A DNA stretch of 64,000 nt. Source: Methanothermobacter tenebrarum. Its GTDB lineage: Archaea > Methanobacteriota > Methanobacteria > Methanobacteriales > DSM-23052. A model generated the notes under the pieces. The model saw only the letters and a list, made by a program, of their open reading frames with translations, ran no database searches and was not told the origin of the DNA. The translations under genes and the position numbers were made by a program. Numbering within the stretch: position 1 is the stretch's first letter; each line of letters begins with the position of its first letter. The stretch spans positions 186,001 through 250,000 of the forward strand of contig NZ_AP025698.1 in NCBI RefSeq assembly GCF_023167465.1. Reading direction: 5' to 3'. Shown piece by piece: positions 1-7,766 of this stretch.

Positions 1-815
1 CACCCACCATAAGTATCAAGGAAGCCGCTGAGATAATGGTCAAAAACAAGTTCAGGAGGCTTCCAATAACAGACCCCGGCACAAAGAAACTCTTAGGGAT
101 AATAACATCAATGGACATCCTAGACTTTCTAGGAGGAGGAGACAAATCCAAAATACTCGAAGAAAAATATGATGATAACTTCCTCGCAGCCATAAACGAA
201 CCTGTAAGGAAAATAATGACACGTAACGTTAAATATACAACCCTAAAGGATTCCATAACAGATGCAGTTGAAATGATGCTCAAATATAATATCGGAGCAT
301 TACCAGTTGTCAACCATGAAAAAAAATTAGTAGGGATAGTCTCAGAAAGAGACTTCGTATTCCTAATGGCAGGAGTCCTAAATGATGAAATAGTAGCAGA
401 TCACATGACAGAAAATCTCATAACAACAACACCAGGCACACCAATCGAAGGAGCCTCCAAGATAATGGTAAGAAACCAATTCAGAAGACTCCCAATAGTT
501 GGGGAAGAGAGAAAAACACCCCACCCAGAAAAGGAAAAACTTGTAGGTATCGTAACATCCACGGACATACTAGAATTCCTAGGATCCAACAGAGTATTCG
601 ACACCATAAAAACAAATAGTGCAGAAGAAGCCCTCAACACACCAGTAAGTGAAATAATGGAGAAAAAAGTAGTCACAATAAACTCAACAAGCACACTAGG
701 ACAATTATACGAGATAATGGCCAAAAACAGCATCGGAGGGGTGCCAGTAGTCGACTACGATGAACTTCTAGGCATAATAACTGAAAGCGACCTACTAAAG
801 GCCATAGCCCTCTAA
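1..815 (+). CDS. CBS-domain protein, 5' end cut by window
   Basis: The reading frame is open to the first base: upstream of the ATG at 36 it reads PTISIKEAAEI, part of a CBS half-domain, so the true start lies outside the window. The visible part holds the end of one CBS domain and three full ones, each showing the 'IM...VVTI' opening and the 'LVGI(I/V)T..D(I/L)' ending. CBS domains usually bind adenosine nucleotides or S-adenosylmethionine in pairs and sense energy or ligand state. No catalytic domain is seen, so this is a stand-alone CBS protein. It is followed after 24 bases by a second and then a third gene of the same type. The ligand and target cannot be read from the sequence. Confidence 0.85.
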   Translation, partial: PTISIKEAAEIMVKNKFRRLPITDPGTKKLLGIITSMDILDFLGGGDKSKILEEKYDDNFLAAINEPVRKIMTRNVKYTTLKDSITDAVEMMLKYNIGALPVVNHEKKLVGIVSERDFVFLMAGVLNDEIVADHMTENLITTTPGTPIEGASKIMVRNQFRRLPIVGEERKTPHPEKEKLVGIVTSTDILEFLGSNRVFDTIKTNSAEEALNTPVSEIMEKKVVTINSTSTLGQLYEIMAKNSIGGVPVVDYDELLGIITESDLLKAIAL

Positions 816-839
816 CTCATTTTTGATAGGTGAGAAAAG

Positions 840-1679
840 ATGAAAGTCGAAGATGTGATGACCACAACAGTAATAGTAATGCCAGACACTCAACAAGTTT
901 CCTATGCCAGAAACCTAATGCTGAAACATGGGATAAGCCACATAGTCGTAGTGGACAGTGAAAGAAAACCAGTCGGTATAGTAACAGAAAAAGATATAAC
1001 CCGCAAACTGCGGGTGGCCGGGCCAACATGGCGTAGAAGGCCAATAGACAAAATATCCATAAAGAGGGTGATGAGTAAAGACATTATAACCGTACCGGCC
1101 AATGCAGACATAAGAGAAGCCGTAGATATTATGCTAAGAAATAATATAAGCTCCCTACCCGTAGTAGAGGATGGGAAACTTGTTGGTATAATAACAAAAA
1201 CAGACCTTCTCAGAGTTTATAATGAAAAATGTAAGGGCAGATGGAAAGTCTCCGATCTCATGACGAAGGATGTTATCACAGTCACAGAAAACCATACGAT
1301 AGCCCATGTAACAAGTTTAATGGAAGAAAATAAGATAGGGAGGATCATCGTAATTAAAGACGGGGAACCAATAGGGATCATAACATCAGAGAACATATCA
1401 TTCGCCCAACTTGAAGACCCCGAGACTGGAGTACCCCTTGAGAAAATCTATTTCATAGGAAGAGCATCGAAAGAGAAAAAGAAGGTCAGATTAGTCTCCA
1501 TGTTAACAGCAGGGGACATCATGACAGAAGATCTCATAAAATTAGAAGAGAACGCTGACGCTGTCGAAGCCGCTAACATAATGTTAAAAGAGAAAATTAG
1601 CGGAATCCCCATAGTAGACGAGAAAAACCAACTCAAGGGTATAATAACAAAAACAGACATCATAAAAGGCATACAATAA
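840..1679 (+). CDS. Protein with four CBS domains
   Basis: This 279-residue protein is made only of four CBS domains, at about residues 1-60, 75-130, 137-190 and 225-279. Typical motifs are MKVEDVMTTTVIVMP at the start and the closing 'GIITKTD' runs near residues 120 and 270. The start is an ATG with 'ggtgag' eight bases upstream. A basic stretch near residue 62 (TWRRRP) links domains 1 and 2. Adjacent paralogues on both sides suggest one transcription unit. A role in sensing adenylates or SAM follows from the family; the partner is unknown. Confidence 0.87.
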   Translation: MKVEDVMTTTVIVMPDTQQVSYARNLMLKHGISHIVVVDSERKPVGIVTEKDITRKLRVAGPTWRRRPIDKISIKRVMSKDIITVPANADIREAVDIMLRNNISSLPVVEDGKLVGIITKTDLLRVYNEKCKGRWKVSDLMTKDVITVTENHTIAHVTSLMEENKIGRIIVIKDGEPIGIITSENISFAQLEDPETGVPLEKIYFIGRASKEKKKVRLVSMLTAGDIMTEDLIKLEENADAVEAANIMLKEKISGIPIVDEKNQLKGIITKTDIIKGIQ

Positions 1680-1694
1680 TCCTGGGGGGATCAT

Positions 1695-2516
1695 ATGAAG
1701 ATAAAATACCTCATGAACCAGAACGTCACCTGTATTGATAAAGATCAAAACATTTGTGATGCCCTGCGGATAATGAAAAAGAATAATATTTCACGCCTCG
1801 TGGTCATAAACACTAACAATGAGCATGTAAAAGAAGTTGTTGGGATAATAACTGAAAAGGATATAGCCAAAAAACTTGGATCCTCAAGATACGGGAACCT
1901 AGCACCATCACATTTCCACGTATCAACTGTCATGAGCCCAAATATTATAACAGCAGATGTTAACATGGACGTGAGCACAGCAGCCCATATAATGCTAGAA
2001 AATCACATAGGAAGCCTACCAGTCATAGAAGATGATAAATTAGTCGGCATACTCACCAAAACAGACATACTCGAAATATGCAAAGGCAAACCCTATGAAA
2101 AAAGTTTAGTGGAAGACGTGATGAGTTCAGAGCTCATAACCATAGAACCAACAGAAAGGATGATACACGCCAGGAGATTAATGATAGACGCGAACATAGG
2201 GAGACTACCAGTCATGGAAGATGGAGAACTAGTAGGAATCATCACATCAAAGGATATAGCACGTTCAATGATAGCCTTCAGAAAAGTAGTCCCTGACAAA
2301 TACAAAAGCGCAAGGATAAGAAACCTGCTCGTAGAGGATCTCATGACACAAAACGTTAAAACAGTGAAAACAACTGATAACATATCAAAGACAGCATCAA
2401 AGATGATAGAAACAGGATACGGGGGCTTCCCAGTATTAGATGAGAAGGGCACGCTCGTGGGTATAATAACCAAAAGCGACATATTAGATCTCATAGTTGA
2501 AATGGAGGGGGGTTAA
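1695..2516 (+). CDS. Protein with four CBS domains
   Basis: This 273-residue protein is the third consecutive four-CBS protein. CBS motifs are at about residues 1-65, 78-135, 142-195 and 215-270 (for example LMNQNVTCIDKDQN at the start and 'LVGIITKSDIL' at the end). The ATG follows 'tgggggatcat', a good ribosome site. The stop codon is directly followed in the same frame by the open frame of the RNA ligase, whose ribosome site (ggagggggg, about 2504-2512) lies in the end of this gene. That suggests translational coupling. No other domain is visible. Confidence 0.87.
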   Translation: MKIKYLMNQNVTCIDKDQNICDALRIMKKNNISRLVVINTNNEHVKEVVGIITEKDIAKKLGSSRYGNLAPSHFHVSTVMSPNIITADVNMDVSTAAHIMLENHIGSLPVIEDDKLVGILTKTDILEICKGKPYEKSLVEDVMSSELITIEPTERMIHARRLMIDANIGRLPVMEDGELVGIITSKDIARSMIAFRKVVPDKYKSARIRNLLVEDLMTQNVKTVKTTDNISKTASKMIETGYGGFPVLDEKGTLVGIITKSDILDLIVEMEGG

Positions 2517-2519
2517 CTA

Positions 2520-3776
2520 ATAATTTTACCCACCATAAAATGTCCCAAATGTGGATCAAACCTTGAGGTGGACTGGAGAAGGAACAACTCCCTTAAGAAT
2601 TTCTTTTTCACCTGCGAAAAATGCGCTTTCACAGGGAGATTATACGCCGAAAACTTCCTAGAAAATAAAATAGCAACAGCCCTAGGAATAAGCCCCGAAA
2701 GGCTAGAAAGGGCCATTAGGAGACGTGGAGTTAAATTCTACAAGTCAATAAACCCGGCTTTGCTCTTCAAAAAAGATCTCATGCACATAGAATCTGGTAC
2801 GGTAGTTTATATCACAGATGATAAACTGGAGATAATAAGGGGCTTCCCGAAGATCCGAAGAACCCTAATATTATCCCCAACCATAGAAAAACACTTCAAG
2901 GACAAGGTAGCGGTCGAGGAAAAGATGAACGGTTACAACGTAAGAATAGCATCAGTCAACTCAAAGATAATAGCCCTCACAAGAGGCGGATACCTTTGTC
3001 CATTCACCACCCAGAAAGTCCAGGAATTCATGGACCTAGACAGATTCTTCAAGGACAACCCAAACTTTGTAATCTGCGGGGAGATGATAGGCACAGCCAA
3101 CCCCTACGTTTCACACTATTATCCAGAGATAGGTGAACTAGGATTCAGAATATTCGATGTGAGGGAAAAAGCCACGAATAAACCATTACCTGTTAAAGAG
3201 AAGAGGAAATTACTTAAAGATTATGATCTTCCAATGGTCCGTTTACTGGGCACCTTCCCAGTGAAGAAAGCCCCGGAGAAGATAAAAGAGATCGTGAAAA
3301 AACTGGGAGAAGAAGGCAGGGAAGGTGTTGTGATAAAAGACCCCCAGATGGAATTACCACCCATAAAATATACAGCATCCCAAGCACATGCAAATGAAAT
3401 AAAATACGCCTTCACCTACCCATTCGATTTTGGGAGAGCATTCTTCTTCAGTAGAGTGATAAGGGAAGGGTTCCAAGCATACGAAATGGGAGAATCTGAT
3501 GATGAACTGCGTGAAAGAGCCCACAGACTCGGCGAAGCCATAATCTACCCCATGGTAAAAACGATAAAAAAGATAGCCGAGGATGGGATAGCGCACGAGG
3601 ACACCACCATTAACGTGTCAAGTAGAAAGGAAGCCAGGGAATTTATAAAACATCTCCATGCGTTAGACGTATCAGCAACCATCATAGACTACAAAGATGG
3701 TGAAGCCGTTATAAGACGTTTCCACCAGGCAACTACTGATAGGACAAAAAATTTCCTAGAAGGCGGACTATACTAG
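2520..3776 (+). CDS. Archaeal ATP-dependent RNA ligase (Rnl3 type) with N-terminal zinc ribbon
   Basis: Nucleotidyl-transfer motif I is KMNG (Lys about 135 from 2520), followed by IVIRGG-like 'LTRGGYLCPF', 'GEMIG' (motif III-like) and 'EGVVIKD' (motif IV). This matches the homodimeric archaeal RNA ligase family known from M. thermautotrophicus and Pyrococcus, which circularises or seals single-stranded RNA in vitro. The first standard start is GTG at 2568. However, the frame upstream, open back to the stop at 2514, encodes IKCPKCGSNLEV, which pairs with CEKC at 2613-2624 to form a CxxC...CxxC zinc ribbon. A strong ribosome site at 2504-2512 sits 8-11 bases before ATA 2520 and ATT 2523, so initiation at a rare codon is likely. 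The start at 2520 is therefore an inference; the ligase identity is secure. Confidence 0.8.
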   Translation: MILPTIKCPKCGSNLEVDWRRNNSLKNFFFTCEKCAFTGRLYAENFLENKIATALGISPERLERAIRRRGVKFYKSINPALLFKKDLMHIESGTVVYITDDKLEIIRGFPKIRRTLILSPTIEKHFKDKVAVEEKMNGYNVRIASVNSKIIALTRGGYLCPFTTQKVQEFMDLDRFFKDNPNFVICGEMIGTANPYVSHYYPEIGELGFRIFDVREKATNKPLPVKEKRKLLKDYDLPMVRLLGTFPVKKAPEKIKEIVKKLGEEGREGVVIKDPQMELPPIKYTASQAHANEIKYAFTYPFDFGRAFFFSRVIREGFQAYEMGESDDELRERAHRLGEAIIYPMVKTIKKIAEDGIAHEDTTINVSSRKEAREFIKHLHALDVSATIIDYKDGEAVIRRFHQATTDRTKNFLEGGLY

Positions 3777-3788
3777 GGGTGTTTCACC

Positions 3789-4610
3789 TTGGATGTTATA
3801 GCATATCTTGGACCAGAAGGAACTTTCACGGAGGAAGCGGCCCGCAGATTATCAAAGAAACTAATACCATTCGATTCCATTATAGATGTCCTGGATGCTG
3901 TGAAAAACAGGAAGGCTGATAAGGGTGTTGTACCTATCGAAAATTCGATTGAGGGTCCTGTAGGCGTTACATTAGATCTTCTAGCCCATGAGTACGATCT
4001 CTGCATAGAAAGAGAAATAGTATTAAAGGTTGATCATTATCTGCTCGCTAATAAAGGTGCCAGATTAGAAGAACTCACAGATGTGTACTCACACCCCCAA
4101 TCACTCGCCCAATGCCACAAATTCATAGAAAAGATGGGTCTTAGAGCACATTCAACACCCAGCACCGCCGCCGCCGCCAGGATCATAAAGGGTAAAAGGG
4201 GATATTGTGCCATAGGCACCCCCAGGGCGGCCAGATTATATAACCTAGAGATTTTAGCTGGGGGTATCCAAGATTATACTCCTAACATGACACGATTCAT
4301 CGCTATAGCCTTACATGATCATGAATTCACGGGCTATGATAAAACCTCAATATTATTCACACTTGCAGAGGATAAGCCGGGAGGCTTATATGAGATCTTG
4401 GGATTATTTGCGGAGGCTAATGTAAATTTAACCAAGATAGAATCTAGGCCTTCTAAGATGGGTCTTGGAAGATACATATTCTTCATAGACTTTGAAGGGC
4501 ATAGAAAAGAAAAGAATATAAGTATGATATTAGAGGAGATTAAAGATAGAACACCATTCATGAAGATCCTAGGTTCATATCCAATGGATGACTGGTACAG
4601 GAAAAGATAG
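3789..4610 (+). CDS. pheA: Prephenate dehydratase
   Basis: The 273-residue enzyme converts prephenate to phenylpyruvate in phenylalanine synthesis. The catalytic domain begins with YLGPEGTF and carries VPIENSIEGPV (about residue 50) and the TRF-type motif NMTRFI (about 168). A C-terminal ACT domain (from about residue 185, 'TSILFTLAEDKPGGLYEIL', with the ESRPSK Phe-binding motif) points to feedback control by phenylalanine. There is no chorismate mutase domain. The start is TTG, with 'aggggtg' just upstream. It lies 12 bases after the RNA ligase. Confidence 0.95.
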   Translation: MDVIAYLGPEGTFTEEAARRLSKKLIPFDSIIDVLDAVKNRKADKGVVPIENSIEGPVGVTLDLLAHEYDLCIEREIVLKVDHYLLANKGARLEELTDVYSHPQSLAQCHKFIEKMGLRAHSTPSTAAAARIIKGKRGYCAIGTPRAARLYNLEILAGGIQDYTPNMTRFIAIALHDHEFTGYDKTSILFTLAEDKPGGLYEILGLFAEANVNLTKIESRPSKMGLGRYIFFIDFEGHRKEKNISMILEEIKDRTPFMKILGSYPMDDWYRKR

Positions 4611-4669
4611 ATATTATTTAAATAGGGGAAGAGAAAATCGCCTTCCACTAGAATGGAATTATAAGGGAG

Positions 4670-5254
4670 ATGGAGATGATCAAAAGGGAAAAGGAACTCC
4701 TCCGTCGTCTAAGGGACCTGGAAAAGGATTTGCAAGAGGGTAAGATATCCGAGAGCAAATATAGGATGCTGAAAAGAGAATATCAGAGGGAACTTGAGGC
4801 CATGGAAGCCGCTGAGAGGATAAAGAGGATGCAGGGCCGTTCCACTTCTGAAAAACCCTTAGATCATTGGATTGAAAAGGCAAAAGAGGAAGAGGAAGCT
4901 CGTGAAAAAGAGGAGCTCGTTAAGAAATATGTTAAAAAACCAGCCACTATGAAAGAAACAGAAAAGCCACAAGTTGCATTCAAGGTGGTAGGGGTCATAT
5001 TATTGGCATTAGCATTCTTTATAGGTAGTGGTTTTGGCCTTTACTTGTTAAATTTAAGCCAAGATCAGACAGGTAATGTTCTTGTTAATGAGAGCGCTTT
5101 CCCAACATTCACAATCAACAACACTAGTACAACTAATAATTATGTGCCAAGTTATAATACTACAACATATTATGAGCCAACCACACCCACCACACCAACC
5201 ACACCCACCACGCCTACCACGCCATCAGAGCCGCCAACAAATACTTCAGGATAA
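4670..5254 (+). CDS. Membrane-anchored protein with coiled-coil N terminus and Thr/Pro-rich tail
   Basis: Residues 1-60 are charged and heptad-like (RRLRDLEKDLQEGKISESKY), resembling SHOCT or coiled-coil modules. Residues about 105-127 form one hydrophobic segment (VVGVILLALAFFIGSGFGLYL). The rest is rich in Asn, Thr and Pro with many N-x-T/S sites and ends in a run of PTT/TPT repeats. The likely topology is a cytoplasmic helical domain and an extracellular glycosylatable stalk. The second ATG at 4676 is an alternative start. It precedes a lipoprotein-like gene by 29 bases. No function can be assigned. Confidence 0.7.
   Translation: MEMIKREKELLRRLRDLEKDLQEGKISESKYRMLKREYQRELEAMEAAERIKRMQGRSTSEKPLDHWIEKAKEEEEAREKEELVKKYVKKPATMKETEKPQVAFKVVGVILLALAFFIGSGFGLYLLNLSQDQTGNVLVNESAFPTFTINNTSTTNNYVPSYNTTTYYEPTTPTTPTTPTTPTTPSEPPTNTSG
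5183..5224 (+). repeat. Thr-Pro codon repeat (imperfect 9-base unit)
   Basis: Near-perfect tandem units of the type 'ccaaccaca/cccaccaca' encode the PTT repeats at the end of the preceding protein. Such a simple repeat can change length by slippage, so the stalk length may vary between strains. Confidence 0.7.
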
Positions 5255-5283
5255 AAAATCGAGTTTATGGGAGGAGCCCTATC

Positions 5284-5814
5284 ATGAAAAAAAGTCTAAT
5301 TATTATCCTATTTATTGTCATGGCCATGGTAAGTGTTGCAGGTTGCACTTCCCAATCAAAAGAAGAGAATAAAAGATTCACAGGGGATAATATAACATTT
5401 GAGTATCCTGCAGATTGGGTTATAGCGAATTCGCAGGCAAATGATACTATAGTGGCTGTGGCGGATCCTAAATCTGTAAATCCGCGAACAGGCTATGCAC
5501 AGACTGTAGTGGTAATACAGAAGAGGAGGTTAGAAGGTGACTTTTATCAGGTTTATAATGAAAACTATGCAACCCTATTTAATAATTCAAGTTATCAAAG
5601 AGTCTCCGAGGGTAACATAACCATAGGATCTTATCAAGCCCTTGAAAGCACTTACCTTGTAACAGAAGGTGATGTGAAGAAGAAACAGATGGCAATATGG
5701 ATACAAAGAGGAGAAGAAGTATATGTGATACTCTGCAGCGCCCTAGCCAGTGAATTCGACAAGGAAAAAGCAAATTTTGATATTGTAATTAACAGTTTCA
5801 ACTTCATAGGATAA
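5284..5814 (+). CDS. Predicted lipoprotein, PsbP-like domain
   Basis: A 20-residue signal peptide (MKKSLIIILFIVMAMVS) ends in VAGC, a lipobox-like motif, followed by a Ser/Lys/Glu linker. The mature part, from about residue 30 (FTGDNITFEYPADW), resembles the PsbP/MOG1-like fold common in methanogen surface proteins. The family carries no known activity. The ATG follows 'gggaggagccctatc', a good ribosome site. It lies 29 bases after the Thr/Pro-rich membrane protein. Lipidation is an inference from the motif. Confidence 0.7.
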   Translation: MKKSLIIILFIVMAMVSVAGCTSQSKEENKRFTGDNITFEYPADWVIANSQANDTIVAVADPKSVNPRTGYAQTVVVIQKRRLEGDFYQVYNENYATLFNNSSYQRVSEGNITIGSYQALESTYLVTEGDVKKKQMAIWIQRGEEVYVILCSALASEFDKEKANFDIVINSFNFIG

Positions 5815-5819
5815 AAGGA

Positions 5820-6952
5820 TTATCTGAGTAGGTGAGTGTTCCCTAACCGCACCCTCTCTAATCCAACCCCTTGGGCCGCTTCTAAACATTCATTTGCTTC
5901 TTCCCAAGTCAGTAGTGGGAGATCCGTCATCATGTGTTGAGGGGAGAATGCGAGGAGAGTATAGGGTATCCGTGGGTTAAGTTTGACTAGAAAATTGGCT
6001 ATATTCCTCACTTCCTCCTCTTCTATATAACCTGGTATTAGGAGGGTGCTTGCGACAAGTAACGGTGGGTTGCTTCTCTTATCAAAATAGCCCTGGTAGA
6101 TGTATTTAAAATTTTTAAAGGTTTGTCTATTACTCGCACCCGTCAATATCCTGTGAAGTTTTTCATCCCATGCCTTAAGGTCAAATTTTATTATACCACC
6201 GGATGATAAGCTTGTCCTTGCCATGTCATCCAGGTACTTGGGATGGATATTACCATTGGTCTCCCAACAGATCCTCAAAATCTCACCCTTTTTTCTTTCA
6301 GAGCCTCCCTGGCTACTGATAATGCGAATGACATCTGCGGCGATGGATCACCCCCAAAAAAGCATATACATGCGCTTTTATCGTCTAGGCTTCTGATTAT
6401 TTCTTGGACTGTAAATAATGGTTTTCCTTTGAGGGCCATTTCACGATATGAACTGTTTTGACAGTATAAGCAATCAAATGAACAACTCCCGAAGAATATG
6501 GCGAGATTCTTGTAACCATATTCCGGGCCTGGTGAATAGGCATATTGTGGATAACCAGCCCCTGTACCCCCTGGACAAACCCAGTCAGCCACGCAATTGG
6601 TGGGTAATGGATCAAAATAAAAAATACCGACAGCTTCTCGACTCGTATTTATCCTGGTGTGTATCCTCCCATTTTTCACTTGGCGCAGGCGGCAGAAACC
6701 ATATTCTTCCTCTTTTATCCTGCAAAGGTTACCACACTCATAACAGGTAACGCCCCCAGGATCTTGTGGGGGTAAAACTGGGGGTATCATGCGACTTTCA
6801 CTATGGGCTTTCTTTGTCAGATCTTGGACTATCCTCTCAGGTTCTTTTTTCAGGCAGTTTCCACAAATATGGTCTAGGATTTGGGTGGCGGTTCCGCCAC
6901 AAATTTTGCAACGCACTTGTCCTCTTGGGGGCTGATCCATCATATTCACCAT
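5820..6952 (-). pseudogene. Radical SAM protein (AmmeMemoRadiSam / PflA-like), split by a frameshift
   Basis: Two minus-strand frames form one protein. 6275-6952 (225 residues) has two cysteine-rich N-terminal motifs (CKICG..CGNC and CYECGNLC) and the radical SAM cluster motif CSFDCLYC, and ends ...EKRVRF-stop. 5820-6278 continues as ICWETNG, the expected next strand of this family. The stop TGA overlaps the TTG start of the second frame at 6275-6278. Loss of one base in 'gattttgagg' explains the break; restoring it gives RF-L-RICWETNG. Alternatives are a coupled two-subunit enzyme or a sequencing error. The reaction is not known; homologues resemble pyruvate-formate-lyase activases. Confidence 0.75.
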
Positions 6953-6954
6953 TT

Positions 6955-6974
6955 GGGCCTGGGTGGGGGGTGGG
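6955..6974 (+). other. Potential G-quadruplex motif
   Basis: Four G-runs (three of three bases, one of six) separated by loops of one to three bases meet the canonical G3N1-7 rule on the plus strand. The site lies immediately upstream of the start of the minus-strand radical SAM gene, so the G-rich strand is its template strand. A second run of seven Gs is at 7002-7008. Confidence 0.5.
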
Positions 6975-7086
6975 CAGACCCCATAGTCTATCCATAATTG
7001 TGGGGGGGTGTGAAAGTTTCTAATCCTCGTTGAGTCTATTAATAATTTCTGTTAGAATATGATTATTAAAGTTTTAGGGGCTATAA

Positions 7087-7100
7087 ATTTATATTATAAT
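7087..7100 (+). promoter_or_regulatory. TATA-box promoter for the structured leader and NusA-like gene
   Basis: The sequence 'tttatattataat' is a strong archaeal TATA element. Its centre is about 26 bases before 7120, which coincides with the base of the RNA fold at 7121-7208. The next gene begins at 7255, so the transcript would carry a leader of about 135 nt. Confidence 0.55.
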
Positions 7101-7120
7101 AATTAAAATCTATGATTAAG

Positions 7121-7208
7121 GATCACAATAGGAATATGTTCACGGTAGTCGAAGGAGACTTTTTGTTTTTGCACTTTATGCTAAAGTGCTAATTGTTCCT
7201 TATTGTGG
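7121..7208 (+). ncRNA. Candidate structured RNA: leader element or small RNA
   Basis: An outer stem pairs 7124-7134 with 7196-7207 (11 pairs, one bulged T at 7200). Inside it are a perfect 7-bp hairpin, 7171-7177 with 7183-7189 (loop 7178-7182), and a weaker 4-bp hairpin, 7147-7150 with 7157-7160, giving a three-way-junction layout. The predicted transcription start falls at the foot of the outer stem. The stretch codes for nothing. The rest of the 300-base gap (6953-7254) holds only the G-rich motif, the TATA box and the ribosome site of the next gene. It may be a cis-regulatory leader of the NusA-like gene or an independent small RNA. Confidence 0.45.
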
Positions 7209-7254
7209 CCTATAATGTTTACTGGTTCATCATATAATAGGATAGGAGGAGTTA

Positions 7255-7755
7255 ATGATGGGATTGCCGATATGTGATGTTTGTCTAAAGAGTGGAATTT
7301 TATGTCAGGGTTGTGAGGATAAACTTAAAAGTGGCGAGGTGTCTGAACTAGAATTAGAGATCTCGAAGGTCCTTTATAGGCTGGCTGAGGGTAAATTAGG
7401 GTTTAAGAGGGCTATAGATATGGGTGATGTTGTTATTATCATCACTGATAGGGATCAGGTGGGTAAACTTATAGGTAAGGGTGGTAAGATTGTGAGGACC
7501 ATTTCGAGGGCTATAGGTAAGCGTGTGAGGATTGTTGGTGAGGATTCTGATCTTAAGTCGGTCGCTGAGGATGTTCTTGCACCTGCAAGGATTTCCGGTA
7601 TAAATATTGTGTATGGTAAGGATGGTAAGGAAAAATTCAAGATAAGGGTTATCAAGGAGGATGCTAGGAGGATACCAGCCAGCCTTGATGTTCTCAATAG
7701 GATCATAAAGCGATTGACTGGTGAGGAGACAACCATAGTAGTTGATGAGTACTAA
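7255..7755 (+). CDS. NusA-like KH-domain protein with N-terminal zinc motif
   Basis: The 166-residue protein carries an N-terminal CDVC...CQGC zinc motif (about residues 7-23) and two KH-type RNA-binding segments. The first has the GKLIGKGGKIVRTIS signature (GxxG loop at about residue 75); the second ends with RIIKRLTGEE. This is the short archaeal NusA-like architecture, thought to bind RNA during transcription or termination; its exact role is not established. Two adjacent ATGs (7255 and 7258) follow 'ataggaggag', a strong ribosome site. The structured leader at 7121-7208 would be on its transcript, which allows autogenous control as an untested possibility. Confidence 0.85.
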   Translation: MMGLPICDVCLKSGILCQGCEDKLKSGEVSELELEISKVLYRLAEGKLGFKRAIDMGDVVIIITDRDQVGKLIGKGGKIVRTISRAIGKRVRIVGEDSDLKSVAEDVLAPARISGINIVYGKDGKEKFKIRVIKEDARRIPASLDVLNRIIKRLTGEETTIVVDEY

Positions 7756-7766
7756 TTGGGGTTTCC

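Noticed and set aside
401..733. Long antisense frame opposite the first CBS gene
   Set aside because: It has no ribosome site or domain and mirrors the sense gene's codon pattern. Similar antisense frames across the window were dropped for the same reason.
5820..6278. Treating the two radical SAM frames as separate genes
   Set aside because: The join falls inside a conserved strand of one domain and the second half lacks its own cluster motif.
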